From NCBI RefSeq assembly GCF_026988655.1, contig NZ_JALSKT010000080.1:20897-84896 (forward strand): a stretch of 64,000 nucleotides of DNA. The letters run 5' to 3'. This DNA comes from Sulfurimonas sp. GTDB taxonomy: Bacteria > Campylobacterota > Campylobacteria > Campylobacterales > Sulfurimonadaceae. The translations under genes were made by a program, and so were the position numbers. The notes below the pieces were generated by a model. It had not been told where the DNA came from and ran no database searches. It saw only the letters and a program-made list of their open reading frames with translations. Shown here piece by piece: positions 1-8,647 of this stretch. The stretch's first letter is position 1. Each line of letters starts with the position of its first letter.

Positions 1-463
1 TTATGGACTGTGCCAGGCTTTCTAAAGTTGTTGTAGTATCATAATCAATATTATAGGTAGTACCGTTGATGTCAAGATTCAAAACACCGGCTGCAGAAGC
101 TATAGGGGAAGTTGTACTGCTGAGTGCGCCAAATTTTGTTATATCTTTTTTTGCTAAGGTCACTGTTTCAAGAGTAAATGAGTCAACATTGGCTCCGGCT
201 TCAACGCTTACTTCTGCAGAGCCACTGACATCAACAGTTTTGTTATCAAAAAGAGTGTCGTTACTAAGTGCAAAAGTACTTCCTTTAAAGGTATTCATAT
301 AAGAAGAAAGTAAATCGTATGACTGTTGTTTTTGGTTGTTAGTCTCAATTTTTTTATCAATAGGATCTATAATATTTGCTGTATCTGCAGCTTTGAGCTG
401 ATCAATTACATCTGATGTTAAAACACCTGAACCAATTCCGAGAGAGCTTATACTTCCTGCCAT
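1..463 (-). CDS. fliD: Flagellar filament cap protein FliD, N-terminal part (cut by window edge)
   Basis: FliD caps the growing flagellar filament and helps flagellin fold at the tip outside the cell. Only about 154 N-terminal residues are present; the gene continues past position 1. The protein opens MAGSISSLGIGSG and goes on with the ITS/VDKIE-type coiled start usual for FliD (DVIDQLKAAD, then a DPIDKKIE segment). The ATG at 461-463 has an AAGGA ribosome binding site at 471-475. It is divergent from fliS, and a sigma-28-like promoter lies directly upstream at 495-521. The family call rests on N-terminal similarity and the fliS neighbour. Confidence 0.85.
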   Translation of the reverse strand, partial: MAGSISSLGIGSGVLTSDVIDQLKAADTANIIDPIDKKIETNNQKQQSYDLLSSYMNTFKGSTFALSNDTLFDNKTVDVSGSAEVSVEAGANVDSFTLETVTLAKKDITKFGALSSTTSPIASAAGVLNLDINGTTYNIDYDTTTTLESLAQSI

Positions 464-494
464 AATAAAATCCTTCTTTTATGTATTATACGCT

Positions 495-521
495 AAATCG
501 TCAAAATAGACAAAAACTTTA
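495..521 (-). promoter_or_regulatory. Sigma-28 (FliA) promoter for fliD
   Basis: Read on the minus strand this is TAAAGTTT, 11 bases, then GACGATTT. It matches the FliA promoter of epsilonproteobacteria (TAAAGTTT-N11-GCCGATAA) at all eight -35 positions and five of eight -10 positions, with the right spacing. It lies 32 bases from the fliD start, so fliD is probably a late flagellar gene. A sigma-70-like TATAAT also lies at 483-493 on the same strand, so dual control is possible. Confidence 0.7.
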
Positions 522-624
522 GAAAAATTTCGGATATTTTTTTTGCTAAATTTCGGTTCAAGTAATTCAAAATCTTGTCGATATAGGTTGAATGAACAAT
601 GAAAAAAACAAAAAGGAATCTGCG

Positions 625-999
625 ATGTACAGCAATGTAGCATATAATATTTATAATCAAAATAATGTCAGTATAGAATCACCGGAAAAATTAATAGAGA
701 TGATGTATGAGGGCGTTTTGCGTTTTAATGCACAGGCAAAAAAAGCTATTTTAGATGAAAACAATACAAAAAAAGTCTATTGGATAAACCGTGCTATTGC
801 AGTCATTGTAGAACTTATTGCAGTACTGGACAAATCGCAGGGGGATATTGCAGTCTATTTGGACGGACTCTATAATTATCAAATACAGTTATTAAGTTAT
901 GCCAATATTGAAAATAATACAGAAAAAATTGATGAGGTAAGCAATGTCTTTAAAGGTCTGCTTGCAGGCTGGAGAGAAACAACAAATGTGGCACACTAA
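625..999 (+). CDS. fliS: Flagellar export chaperone FliS
   Basis: FliS binds the C-terminus of flagellin in the cytoplasm and keeps it unfolded until export. The 124-residue product has the family's length and shape: MYSNVAYNIYNQNN start, a SPEKLIEMMYEGVLRF helix, then a helix bundle with QLLSYANIENN. A longer reading from 592 is open, but the ATG at 625 has an AAAAGGA site at 611-617 and gives the normal FliS N-terminus, so it is preferred. It overlaps the next gene by 14 bases and is divergent from fliD. A possible sigma-28-like CGATAT box lies around 576-584 but is weak. Confidence 0.9.
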   Translation: MYSNVAYNIYNQNNVSIESPEKLIEMMYEGVLRFNAQAKKAILDENNTKKVYWINRAIAVIVELIAVLDKSQGDIAVYLDGLYNYQIQLLSYANIENNTEKIDEVSNVFKGLLAGWRETTNVAH

Positions 1000-1240
1000 A
1001 CTGCAAATCGCCATTATAGAAAAAAATGTGCAAGAGATTGATATGCTTGTATCCCAAATGCCGACATTTGAGACACAAGAGCAGATGGAGTCTGCTGCAT
1101 CACTCATAAAAGAAGCGCTCAAAGTTTTACAGCAAATGAAAAATGAAACAGGAGAGACTTTACAAAAGTTGCGTCAGCATAAAGATTTTTTAGCCTCTAC
1201 ACAAAATCAAGCCCCCAATACACTTGACATTATTTCTTAG
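986..1240 (+). CDS. Small helical protein downstream of fliS, possible FliT-type chaperone
   Basis: The protein is about 84 residues, almost entirely predicted helix (IEKNVQEIDMLVSQM, then ESAASLIKEALKVLQQMKNE). FliT, the export chaperone for FliD, is a short helical protein usually encoded right after fliD-fliS, so position and shape suggest a FliT-like role; sequence identity to FliT is not evident by eye. The ATG at 986 follows a GGAGAG site at 971-976 and overlaps fliS by 14 bases, which implies translational coupling. An earlier in-frame ATG at 944 would overlap fliS by 56 bases. Its end overlaps the convergent SDR gene by 11 bases. Confidence 0.65.
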   Translation: MWHTKLQIAIIEKNVQEIDMLVSQMPTFETQEQMESAASLIKEALKVLQQMKNETGETLQKLRQHKDFLASTQNQAPNTLDIIS

Positions 1241-1928
1241 ACTTTTTGGCAATACCAAAATGCAGACTTCTGAGTGTATATTCACTTACAACTGCCCCTT
1301 TTCTCATGGTTAAAATATGTGCAACTGCATCGGCAATATCTGAGGCAAGTAGTTTTTCATCCTCTTTTTGACTGACATCAAAACGCAGTTCATCATAAAA
1401 ACTGCTTTGTGTCATATCCGGATTTATGTTTGTTATACTGAGTCTGCTTTTTCTTGTTTCTTCAAAAAGTGCATCACCAAAAGCTTTTAAGCCTGCCTTT
1501 GTAGCACTATATACCGCCGCAAATTTACTTGCTCTGAGTGCTTCTATGGAATTTATGTTGATGAGGTAGCCTTCATTCTCTTTGAGTGAACGCAAGAGGG
1601 CATTTGTGAGCAGCATCGGGACAGTAAGGTTTACAAAAGTCATAGTGGTGATGGTATTTACATGTAACGCTTCATGTGGCTCAAATCTGCCAAAGCCTGC
1701 GCAGTTTATGAGTATAAAAATGTTTTCTTTTTTGAGTTTTTGGCATAACTGTATTGTCTCTTCTTCTTTTGCAAGGTTACATGTAACTGCATGAAAGTTA
1801 GCATGATTAAAATCATCATCTTTTACACTTCTGCTAACACCTATAACTTCATACCCAAGCGTTAGCAGTCTGTTTGTTATTGCTTTTCCTATGCCGCTGC
1901 TTGCACCTGTTACTACTGCTTTGTTCAA
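1230..1928 (-). CDS. Short-chain dehydrogenase/reductase (SDR), substrate unknown
   Basis: This is a cytoplasmic NAD(P)-dependent oxidoreductase of the classical SDR family, 232 residues. It shows the cofactor motif TGASSGIG at residues 7-14, NCAG at 75-78, Ser127, and the catalytic YxxxK pair Tyr140 and Lys144. The Ser-Arg run after the second strand (GVSRS, 30-34) suggests an NADP preference. The basic C-terminal tail (AKKSKK) is unusual but short. One AAACGCAG motif at 1381 encodes Leu-Arg-Phe here. The gene is tail to tail with the fliS partner, and its start is 32 bases from the divergent HAD gene, so the two probably share a promoter region. The substrate cannot be told. Confidence 0.85.
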   Translation of the reverse strand: MNKAVVTGASSGIGKAITNRLLTLGYEVIGVSRSVKDDDFNHANFHAVTCNLAKEEETIQLCQKLKKENIFILINCAGFGRFEPHEALHVNTITTMTFVNLTVPMLLTNALLRSLKENEGYLININSIEALRASKFAAVYSATKAGLKAFGDALFEETRKSRLSITNINPDMTQSSFYDELRFDVSQKEDEKLLASDIADAVAHILTMRKGAVVSEYTLRSLHFGIAKKSKK

Positions 1929-1960
1929 AGTTTACCTCACAATTTTGATATACTACATCT

Positions 1961-2788
1961 ATGAAAAATATTTACATAACAGACCTAGATCACACATTTT
2001 TACGGAGTGATTTATCTATCAGTGATTATACTAAAAAAATATGGAACTCGTATGCGCAGGACTCTATTTTATCCATTGCAACAGCGAGAACATACAAAAA
2101 AACTGCACAGTTTTTGGATGGTGTGAGCGTGAATGCTCCTATGATACTTCTTGATGGTGCACTCATTGCTACGATGGATAAAAAGATAATTGACACAAAG
2201 TTTATCAACAAAGAAGTAGGGGATGTCATCATAGATGAGGGTGCAAAGCTTGGAATTTATCCTTTTGTTCTCTCTTTGGTGGATACGCAACTAAATGAAG
2301 CTTTTTCCTACTCGAGCATACTTAATAGTTATCAAAGTGAAATCATTAAACGTTACTCAGATGATGATCATACCCATGTTTTTAAAGATTTGCGCGCGAT
2401 GGAGGATAACTTCAAAATTGTTTATATGGCTGATGAAGCTATCTTAATCGAGTTAGAGAAAAACATCAAAGCAATTTTTAAAGAGGAGCTCAAGTATATC
2501 TTGGCTCCTGAAGCATATATGGGCTGCTACTTTTTGACCATACTGCATAAAGATGCGGACAAATCTCATGGGATACGAAGTGTGAGTGAAGCGATGGGAT
2601 TTGACTTGACTCGTTTGAGTGTTTTTGGAGATAACTTTAATGACATAGGTATGTTTGAACTTGCAAATGTTTCTGTAGCAGTTGCAAATGCACAAGAGGG
2701 TGTCAAAGCAAAAGCAGATATTGTTCTAGAGCATACAAATGATGAAGATGGTGTAGCAAAGTATCTTGAGAGTTTACGTCATGGATAA
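1961..2788 (+). CDS. HAD-superfamily Cof-type phosphatase
   Basis: A HAD hydrolase of the Cof/YbiV type, which dephosphorylates sugar phosphates and similar metabolites in the cytoplasm. Motif I is TDLDHT with nucleophile Asp8 and Asp10; Lys201 (ADKSHG) is motif III; GDNFND at 223-228 is motif IV. The 275-residue length and the large C2-type cap between residues 80 and 190 fit the family. It overlaps the MFS transporter by 8 bases, and that gene overlaps the mutarotase, so the three form one sugar-handling operon. A sugar phosphate is the likely substrate by context. Confidence 0.85.
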   Translation: MKNIYITDLDHTFLRSDLSISDYTKKIWNSYAQDSILSIATARTYKKTAQFLDGVSVNAPMILLDGALIATMDKKIIDTKFINKEVGDVIIDEGAKLGIYPFVLSLVDTQLNEAFSYSSILNSYQSEIIKRYSDDDHTHVFKDLRAMEDNFKIVYMADEAILIELEKNIKAIFKEELKYILAPEAYMGCYFLTILHKDADKSHGIRSVSEAMGFDLTRLSVFGDNFNDIGMFELANVSVAVANAQEGVKAKADIVLEHTNDEDGVAKYLESLRHG

Positions 2789-4016
2789 AAAATCAAGTTT
2801 GATTCCTATGCTTATCATTGGAGTTTTATTTTTTATTTTTGGGTTTGTTACTTGGCTCAATGGCTCACTTATTCCGTATCTTAAAGTCATTTGTGATTTA
2901 AATGAATTTGAAGCACTTTTTGTGACTTTTGCTTTTTACATTGCCTACACTGTCATGGCTTTTCCTATGGCAATGCTTTTAGAAAAAACAGGATATAAAA
3001 AAGGAATGGCACTGGGTTTGTTTGTCATGAGTTTGGGGGCTTTGTTATTTATCCCTGCAGCTTTGCGTGCTGAATATTTTATCTTTTTAAGTGCTCTTTT
3101 TGTACTGGGAACTGGGCTTACAATACTTCAAACGGCATCAAATCCCTACATTGTACTCATAGGAGATATAGAGTCTGCAGCGATGCGTATTAGCATTATG
3201 GGCCTTATAAATAAAAGTGCGGGAGTCTTAGCTCCCCTGCTTTTTACTGCGTTTATACTCTCAGATATTGGCACAACAAATGCACTCGAAACTGTGGACA
3301 CAACAAAACTAGCACATATACTTATAACACCCTATATTGTTATGGCTGTTATCTTGTTTGTTTTGAGTTTGTTTGTTTTATTTTCTTCACTTGAAGAGCT
3401 AAAGTTTGAAGATGATGTTTATGATACTTCAAATATTTTTGCTTTTCCTCGGGTAATTTTAGGGGCGGTTGCACTCTTTTTTTATGTTGGCATAGAAGTC
3501 ATAGCTGGCGATACTATCGGTCTATATGCTCAAAGTCTTGGTGTGCCAAATGCAACTGCATTGACCTCATATACTATGAGTTTTATGGTTTTAGGCTATC
3601 TTATCGGTGTCTTTTTTATCCCCAAATATTTGTCTCAAGAAAAAGCCTTGATACTCTCAGCACTCAGCGGAATAGTGTTACTGCTTGGGGTTGCCTTTAG
3701 CTCGGTAACTGGGTCACACATCATCACTGGTATCCCTGATAGTGTTGCATTTGTAGCTATCTTAGGTTTGGCAAATGCACTTGTTTGGCCGACTATCTGG
3801 CCTTTGGCTTTGAAAGACTTAGGAAAACATACAGCAAAAGCAAGTGCCTTGCTCATTATGGCTATAGCAGGTGGGGCGCTCATTCCTTTAGTTTTTGGGA
3901 AAATAGCACAAATTACAGAAAATATGCAAGAGGCTTACCTTCTTGGGATAGTCTGTTATTTGATTATTTTGTTTTATGCACTTAAAGGGCATAAATTACA
4001 AAGTTGGAGAGCATAA
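2781..4016 (+). CDS. gluP: MFS sugar:proton symporter, FucP/GluP type
   Basis: A 12-helix inner-membrane transporter of the FucP/GluP branch of the major facilitator superfamily, which imports glucose, galactose or fucose with protons or sodium. Family features are the opening LIIGVLFFIFGFVTWLNGSL, the LQTASNPYIVLIG segment and PTIWPLALKDLGKHTAKASA near the C-terminus. The ATG at 2781 (MDKKSSL) is chosen because it overlaps the HAD gene by only 8 bases; a start at 2766 is also open. The stop and the next start overlap as TAATG. Helicobacter pylori carries a glucose/galactose transporter of this family. The exact sugar is inferred, so the symbol is tentative. Confidence 0.8.
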   Translation: MDKKSSLIPMLIIGVLFFIFGFVTWLNGSLIPYLKVICDLNEFEALFVTFAFYIAYTVMAFPMAMLLEKTGYKKGMALGLFVMSLGALLFIPAALRAEYFIFLSALFVLGTGLTILQTASNPYIVLIGDIESAAMRISIMGLINKSAGVLAPLLFTAFILSDIGTTNALETVDTTKLAHILITPYIVMAVILFVLSLFVLFSSLEELKFEDDVYDTSNIFAFPRVILGAVALFFYVGIEVIAGDTIGLYAQSLGVPNATALTSYTMSFMVLGYLIGVFFIPKYLSQEKALILSALSGIVLLLGVAFSSVTGSHIITGIPDSVAFVAILGLANALVWPTIWPLALKDLGKHTAKASALLIMAIAGGALIPLVFGKIAQITENMQEAYLLGIVCYLIILFYALKGHKLQSWRA

Positions 4017-4849
4017 TGGTGACATTGAAAAAGTTTGATAATGGGTTTGCGTATATAGAAATTCAAAATCTAAACGCAGTAGCAAAGATTGCTCTGCAGG
4101 GTGCGCATATATTTGAGTATAAACGCAGTAATGGTGAAGATATTTTATGGTTAAGTGATAAAAGTGATTTTGAGGAGGGTAAAGCCATTCGTGGCGGTGT
4201 ACCGATTTGTTGGCCACGTTTTGGCTCTTTTGACAGCGCACTACCGCCACACGGTTTTGCAAGAACAATGCTTTTTACATTTTTGGGAGCCAAAGAGATA
4301 GATGAAGGAAGAACAGTTGTTTCTTTTAAACTTCAAGATAATCCACAAAGTAGGGAGATATGGGAGTATAAATTTGAACTAGAAGTGAACTTTATCATTG
4401 GAGATACTTTAGAGATAGAGCTCAAAACTACAAACAAAGATGACAAAGAGTTTATGATAACCCAAGCATTGCACTCTTATTTTAATGTTTCAGAGATTAA
4501 CAATGTCAAAATTTTAGGACTTGAAGATAAACCCTATCTTGATACTTTAACAAACAAAGAAGAACTCCAAAAAGGGGAAATATTTTTTGATAAAGAGGTA
4601 GATAGAGTCTATCAAGATGTGAAAAATGAGATAGTATTAGCTGATAATCTAAAAGAGTTACATCTAAACGCAGTAGGTTCATCTTCAGCTATAGTTTGGA
4701 ATCCTTGGATAGATAAATGCGCTCGTATGAGTGCCATGGATAAAGAGGCTTACAGAGAGTTTGTATGTATCGAGAGTGCCAATGCGCAAGAAGATTTTAG
4801 GATAGTGTGCGCAGGGGAGAGCCACGCCCTTAACCTTACTATAGAGTAG
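4016..4849 (+). CDS. D-hexose-6-phosphate mutarotase (aldose 1-epimerase family, YeaD type)
   Basis: This enzyme interconverts the alpha and beta anomers of glucose 6-phosphate and related sugars. Family marks are RGGVPICWPRFG, HGFARTM, TQALHSYFNV (catalytic His) and FVCIESANA (catalytic Glu near the end). The 277-residue length is normal. The ATG overlaps the transporter stop by one base; an upstream ATG at 4004 would lie within the transporter. It closes the sugar uptake unit. Three AAACGCAG motifs lie in this gene (4072, 4121, 4666), read as Leu-Asn-Ala-Val, Lys-Arg-Ser and Leu-Asn-Ala-Val. Confidence 0.88.
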   Translation: MVTLKKFDNGFAYIEIQNLNAVAKIALQGAHIFEYKRSNGEDILWLSDKSDFEEGKAIRGGVPICWPRFGSFDSALPPHGFARTMLFTFLGAKEIDEGRTVVSFKLQDNPQSREIWEYKFELEVNFIIGDTLEIELKTTNKDDKEFMITQALHSYFNVSEINNVKILGLEDKPYLDTLTNKEELQKGEIFFDKEVDRVYQDVKNEIVLADNLKELHLNAVGSSSAIVWNPWIDKCARMSAMDKEAYREFVCIESANAQEDFRIVCAGESHALNLTIE

Positions 4850-4851
4850 TA

Positions 4852-5445
4852 TTAAGGAATTTTTGGAGGATTAATCTCTTCGCCTAAAAGTGCGTAACTT
4901 TTACCGACTCTTGCTAGTGGCTCGAAGTCTATAGTTAGTCGCTCTTTATCTGAGATATTTTCATCTGCAATGTATTGATGTTTGATCTCTATGATAAGTG
5001 GGATAGTTGCACTCCCTCGTAAATCAACCTCTTGATAAAACTCACAAAAAAATGCACTTGGAACACCCTCTATCATTGGTGGAAAATCTTCTACGACCTC
5101 TTTTGTAGGAATGTGAAACTCTTTTTCTTCACTGAGATCTGCTGTGAGTTCTTTTGAAGAGTAGTGCATCAGTTCTAAATGCTCAGGTTTAACCATACAA
5201 ATAGTACATTTTTTTGTTTCTCTGATATTTTTAAGTGTATCTTTTTCGCTGCCATCTGATTTGTGTCCCACTGAGATAATCATGGTCGGAGGGTTTGATG
5301 AGAGCCCCATAAAGTAGCTAAAGGGAGCGATATTTGTGATACCATTGTTTTGGGTTATAACCCAGGCAATAGGGCGGGGGATGATGGTCTGTGCCATGAG
5401 TTTGTAATTTTCTTGAAACTTAGTATCTTTGTAATCAATTAACAT
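4852..5445 (-). CDS. Flavin reductase-like, FMN-binding split-barrel protein
   Basis: A 197-residue protein of the flavin reductase/flavoredoxin group (DIM6/NTAB). The segment IIPRPIAWVIT followed by NIAPFSYFMGLSSNPPTMIISVG is the FMN-binding core of this family, and NIRETKKCTICMV follows in the expected place. It probably binds FMN and passes electrons from NAD(P)H or a partner protein. It is tail to tail with the mutarotase (2-base gap) and is not clearly part of an operon. The electron donor and acceptor are not evident. Confidence 0.8.
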   Translation of the reverse strand: MLIDYKDTKFQENYKLMAQTIIPRPIAWVITQNNGITNIAPFSYFMGLSSNPPTMIISVGHKSDGSEKDTLKNIRETKKCTICMVKPEHLELMHYSSKELTADLSEEKEFHIPTKEVVEDFPPMIEGVPSAFFCEFYQEVDLRGSATIPLIIEIKHQYIADENISDKERLTIDFEPLARVGKSYALLGEEINPPKIP

Positions 5446-5515
5446 ATTAGTTCCTTTGTTTTGTATTAGAATAGTTTTTGAAAGTATGAGTTATGAAAGT
5501 TTGTTTTCTGTATAG

Positions 5516-5600
5516 TGGTGCGGATGAAAGGACTTGAACCTTCACACCTTGCGGCACCAGATCCTAAGTCTGGCGTGTCTACCAATTTCACCACATCCGC
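5516..5600 (-). tRNA. tRNA-Leu (anticodon TAG)
   Basis: The cloverleaf reads on the minus strand with acceptor GCGGATG/CATCCGC, the long variable arm of a leucine tRNA and a TTCAAGTCC T-loop. The anticodon loop CTTAGGA gives TAG. The CCA end is encoded at 5516-5518. It is the last gene of the five-tRNA run. Confidence 0.97.
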
Positions 5601-5654
5601 GTGGAATAAGTTTTTTATGTCACTTCTGACACGATAACATAATATTTCTATTAG

Positions 5655-5731
<77 letters not shown>

Positions 5732-5737
5732 AAAGAG

Positions 5738-5814
5738 TGGTACGCCCGATAGGATTCGAACCTATAACCCTCGGAGCCGAAATCCGAAACTCTATCCAGT
5801 TGAGCCACGGACGC
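5738..5814 (-). tRNA. tRNA-Arg (anticodon TCG)
   Basis: A 77-base tRNA on the minus strand with acceptor beginning GCGTCCG, the anticodon stem TCGGA/TCCGA and loop TTTCGGC, giving anticodon TCG (reads CGA). CCA is encoded at 5738-5740. It lies 6 bases from the tRNA-Arg(TCT) gene. Confidence 0.95.
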
Positions 5815-5862
5815 TACTACATATTAGTTATTATTGTTATTAAGTTTATATTTTGTAAATTA

Positions 5863-5940
5863 TGGGGTGGGATACGGGATTCGAACCCGCGACCCCCGGC
5901 ACCACAAACCAGTGCTCTAACCAGCTGAGCTAATCCCACC
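5863..5940 (-). tRNA. tRNA-His (anticodon GTG)
   Basis: A minus-strand tRNA with acceptor GTGGGAT/ATCCCAC and loop TTGTGGT, giving anticodon GTG. The extra 5' G (template C at 5940) and the C discriminator opposite it are the identity elements of tRNA-His. CCA is encoded at 5863-5865. Confidence 0.96.
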
Positions 5941-5979
5941 ATATATAAGTCTTGAATATAAACATAGTAATTTGAAAAG

Positions 5980-6057
5980 TGGTCGGGGTGAAAGGACTCG
6001 AACCTTCGGCCCCCTGGTCCCAAACCAGGTACTCTAACCATACTGAGCTACACCCCG
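5980..6057 (-). tRNA. tRNA-Pro (anticodon TGG)
   Basis: A 78-base tRNA on the minus strand with acceptor CGGGGTG/CACCCCG, the stem CCTGG/CCAGG and loop TTTGGGA, giving anticodon TGG. CCA is encoded at 5980-5982. It is the first gene of the tRNA operon, about 44 bases downstream of the -10 box. Confidence 0.96.
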
Positions 6058-6100
6058 ACCTACACAATAATCAAACACAAGTGCTGATTAATGAGCCGGA

Positions 6101-6129
6101 ATTATAGTCAATAATATAGAAAATGTCAA
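6101..6129 (-). promoter_or_regulatory. Consensus sigma-70 promoter of the tRNA operon
   Basis: On the minus strand TTGACA (6124-6129) and TATAAT (6101-6106) are separated by exactly 17 bases, a perfect sigma-70 match. This is rare in this phylum, where the -35 box is usually poorly kept. It drives tRNA-Pro, His, Arg, Arg and Leu. Confidence 0.9.
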
Positions 6130-6203
6130 TAGTATTTGTAAATTCTTTTATATATTTTTATTTTTTAAGTATAATAAGCGTAATTTAACACAGAAAGTGA
6201 AAT

Positions 6204-7541
6204 ATGAAAATAGCTAGATTTAGTAGAATTGGTTTTATATTAGCAGCAGCAGGAAGTGCTGTTGGGCTTGGTAATATCTGGAAATTTCCTTACATAGCAG
6301 GTGAATATGGTGGAGGAGCTTTTGTTTTAGTTTACCTGTTTACCGTGTTGCTTATTGGATTTTCCATAATGATAGCAGAAATGCTTATTGGGTATTTGGG
6401 TCGCCGTGATACAGTGACTTGTTTTGAAAAGCTTGCCCCAAAACATAAGCATTTGTGGAAACTCGCGGGTTTTCAAGGACTAGCAGGTCTATTTATCATG
6501 ATCTTTTACTCTGTTGTGATAGGCTGGATATTTAACTATATTGTTACCTCATTATCGTATCTACCTGCGAGTGTAAAAGAATCAGAAGAAATTTTTACAG
6601 CAATGTTGCACACAAGCTTTTGGACACAATTTTTCTACCATACACTTTCATTTATTGGTATTATATATGTTTTACACAAAGGTTTAAAAGGTGGAATTGA
6701 AAAGCTAAATATGTATTTGATGCCTGCCTTGATGATTATTTTGGCTGCTATGTTTATTTATGCGACGACACTTGATGCTTTTGGACAAGCAGTCTCTTTT
6801 ATGTTCTCTCCTGATTGGTCAAAAATAGATGCTGATGCTTTTGTTACAGCAGTTGGGCATGCTTTTTTTACGCTTAGTCTTGGTATGGGGGCGATTATGA
6901 CGTACGCCGCTTCACTAGATAAAGAAGCCAATATAGTCAAAAGTGCTTTTTGGGTTGTTTTTTTAGACACTACTATAGCTATAGTCGCTGGTTTAATGTT
7001 GTTTACATTTTTATATCAATATGGATCAGGTCCTGCAAAAGGACCGGGCTTAGTCTTCATCTCACTCCCAGCGGCATTCTATGAGATGGGGATTATCGGA
7101 AATATCTTTGCTGTTTTATTTTTTATAGCGCTTGCTTTTGCTGGGCTGACATCATCTGTTTCTTTAGTTGAACCTATGGTACAGTACTTTATAGACCGTT
7201 TTGGCTGGAGTAGACTCAAAGCAACTGTCTCCATGGGAACATTCTTTTGGCTCTTTGGAATAGTGGCTATTCTTTCTAATATTGATGGAGCAAAAGAGTT
7301 TCTTACTTGGGGTGGAAAAAACTTTTTTGATTGGGTTGATTACTTTACGGCTGCTGTTATGTTACCTATTGGTGGCTTTTTAATGGCAGTATTTGTAGGT
7401 TTTGTTATCCCACGTTCTGAGGTTGAAGCAGTTATGAAACCCCAACTAAAATGGGCATTTCAACCGTGGTACTTTTCACTTCGCTACATTACTCCGGTGG
7501 CAATGTTTGTAGTTATGCTCTCTCTTATGGGAGTCTTATAA
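6204..7541 (+). CDS. Sodium-dependent transporter, SNF/NSS family
   Basis: A secondary transporter of the neurotransmitter:sodium symporter family (LeuT-like), which moves amino acids or related solutes inward with sodium. The first helix carries the family signature AAAGSAVGLGNIWKFPYI at about residues 14-31, where sodium and substrate bind around the unwound segment, followed by GEYGGGAFVLVYL. About 11 membrane helices are visible in 445 residues, as in many bacterial members. A TATAAT box lies near 6171. The following small gene begins on the next base. The substrate cannot be predicted from sequence alone. Confidence 0.92.
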   Translation: MKIARFSRIGFILAAAGSAVGLGNIWKFPYIAGEYGGGAFVLVYLFTVLLIGFSIMIAEMLIGYLGRRDTVTCFEKLAPKHKHLWKLAGFQGLAGLFIMIFYSVVIGWIFNYIVTSLSYLPASVKESEEIFTAMLHTSFWTQFFYHTLSFIGIIYVLHKGLKGGIEKLNMYLMPALMIILAAMFIYATTLDAFGQAVSFMFSPDWSKIDADAFVTAVGHAFFTLSLGMGAIMTYAASLDKEANIVKSAFWVVFLDTTIAIVAGLMLFTFLYQYGSGPAKGPGLVFISLPAAFYEMGIIGNIFAVLFFIALAFAGLTSSVSLVEPMVQYFIDRFGWSRLKATVSMGTFFWLFGIVAILSNIDGAKEFLTWGGKNFFDWVDYFTAAVMLPIGGFLMAVFVGFVIPRSEVEAVMKPQLKWAFQPWYFSLRYITPVAMFVVMLSLMGVL

Positions 7542-7817
7542 ATGAAAAATTTAAAACAAGAGTGTATAGACCTTTTAAAGGCTCAAGGGATTAATCCGAT
7601 TTCGAGTATAGACTTTGATGTCAATGGCACAGTGCATTCACTCTCTTTTGAGTATATCATAGAGACATATATGCAGGCTTCTGAAGAGTTAAAGTTAGTA
7701 TTCGTTACAGCATTAAAAAAATCTGTAAATGCCAAAGAGATGGGAATAGAGAAGTTTTTTGAGGGAATGGGTCAACTACTTTTGATGACCCAACTCTCCT
7801 CAAAGTTTGAGAGCTGA
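7542..7817 (+). CDS. Small protein coupled to the NSS transporter, unknown function
   Basis: A 91-residue acidic, mostly helical protein with no membrane segment (ECIDLLKAQGINPISSIDF, then EYIIETYMQASEELKLVFVTALKKS). No family is recognised. The ATG starts on the base after the transporter's stop codon, so the two are surely cotranscribed and translation is probably coupled. An accessory or regulatory role for the transporter is an inference from that. It ends 1 base from the convergent thiG. Confidence 0.65.
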   Translation: MKNLKQECIDLLKAQGINPISSIDFDVNGTVHSLSFEYIIETYMQASEELKLVFVTALKKSVNAKEMGIEKFFEGMGQLLLMTQLSSKFES

Positions 7818-7818
7818 T

Positions 7819-8598
7819 TTAGAACTGGATAAGTCCATCAACAGGACTTGATGCAGTAGCATAAGGACGTTTAGCAATTCTTCCTGCAAGATAACTCATG
7901 CGACCAGCTTGAACAGCATGTTTCATCGCCTCTGCCATAAGCATAGGGTTTTGTGCTTGAGCGATTGCAGTGTTGGTTAAAACACCCTCAGCACCTAACT
8001 CCATTGCATAAGCTGCATCACTTGCACAACCGATTCCCGCATCAACAATTACCGGTACATTTACAGCATCTTTAATAAAGGCAACATTGTATGGGTTTTG
8101 AATTCCAAGTCCACTTCCAATAGGCGCAGCAAGAGGCATGATAGCATTTGCACCAGCATCTTCTAAACGTTTTGCCATAATCGGATCATCTGAAGTGTAA
8201 GCCATGATTGTAAAGCCCTCTTTAGAGAGAATTTCACAAGCTTTGATAGTCTCTAAAACATCAGGATAAAGCGTTTTTTTTGTGTCACCGATAACTTCCA
8301 GCTTGATTAAGTCAATACCAGTTGCTTCACGTGTTAAACGAAATGTTGTTATTGCTTCTTCAGCTGTTACACATCCAGCAGAGTTTGGTAAAAATTTTAC
8401 ATTTGTTCCAGCAAAAGTATCACGAAGATTTTCTTTGTCAGGGTCTGTAATATTTAAACGTCTAACTGCAACAGTGATAAGTTCACTTCCACTTGCAAGT
8501 GTTGCTTCTTTTGTCATCTCAAATGAGTCATATTTTCCACTTCCAACAATAAGACGTGAACCGAGTTCATATTTTCCAATTTTTAGTATATTATCCAT
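7819..8598 (-). CDS. thiG: Thiazole synthase ThiG
   Basis: ThiG builds the thiazole phosphate ring of thiamin from deoxyxylulose 5-phosphate, dehydroglycine or glycine-derived imine and ThiS thiocarboxylate. The 259-residue TIM-barrel protein has [14 protein letters not shown] at the start, [15 protein letters not shown], the Schiff-base Lys in [11 protein letters not shown] and the phosphate-binding [25 protein letters not shown] region. No other thi gene is beside it and the upstream gap of about 50 bases is too short for a TPP riboswitch. It is followed on the same strand by no partner and is tail to tail with the small NSS gene. Confidence 0.96.
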   Translation of the reverse strand: MDNILKIGKYELGSRLIVGSGKYDSFEMTKEATLASGSELITVAVRRLNITDPDKENLRDTFAGTNVKFLPNSAGCVTAEEAITTFRLTREATGIDLIKLEVIGDTKKTLYPDVLETIKACEILSKEGFTIMAYTSDDPIMAKRLEDAGANAIMPLAAPIGSGLGIQNPYNVAFIKDAVNVPVIVDAGIGCASDAAYAMELGAEGVLTNTAIAQAQNPMLMAEAMKHAVQAGRMSYLAGRIAKRPYATASSPVDGLIQF

Positions 8599-8647
8599 TA
8601 AAGTATTTCCTATATTTATTAATTACTGATTTATATCATAAGCTATC

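Noticed and set aside
592..624. Longer start for fliS at 592
   Set aside because: The ATG at 625 has a better RBS and gives the normal FliS N-terminus.
8599..8647. TPP riboswitch before thiG
   Set aside because: The gap is about 50 bases, too short for a TPP riboswitch, and no conserved THI-box sequence is visible.
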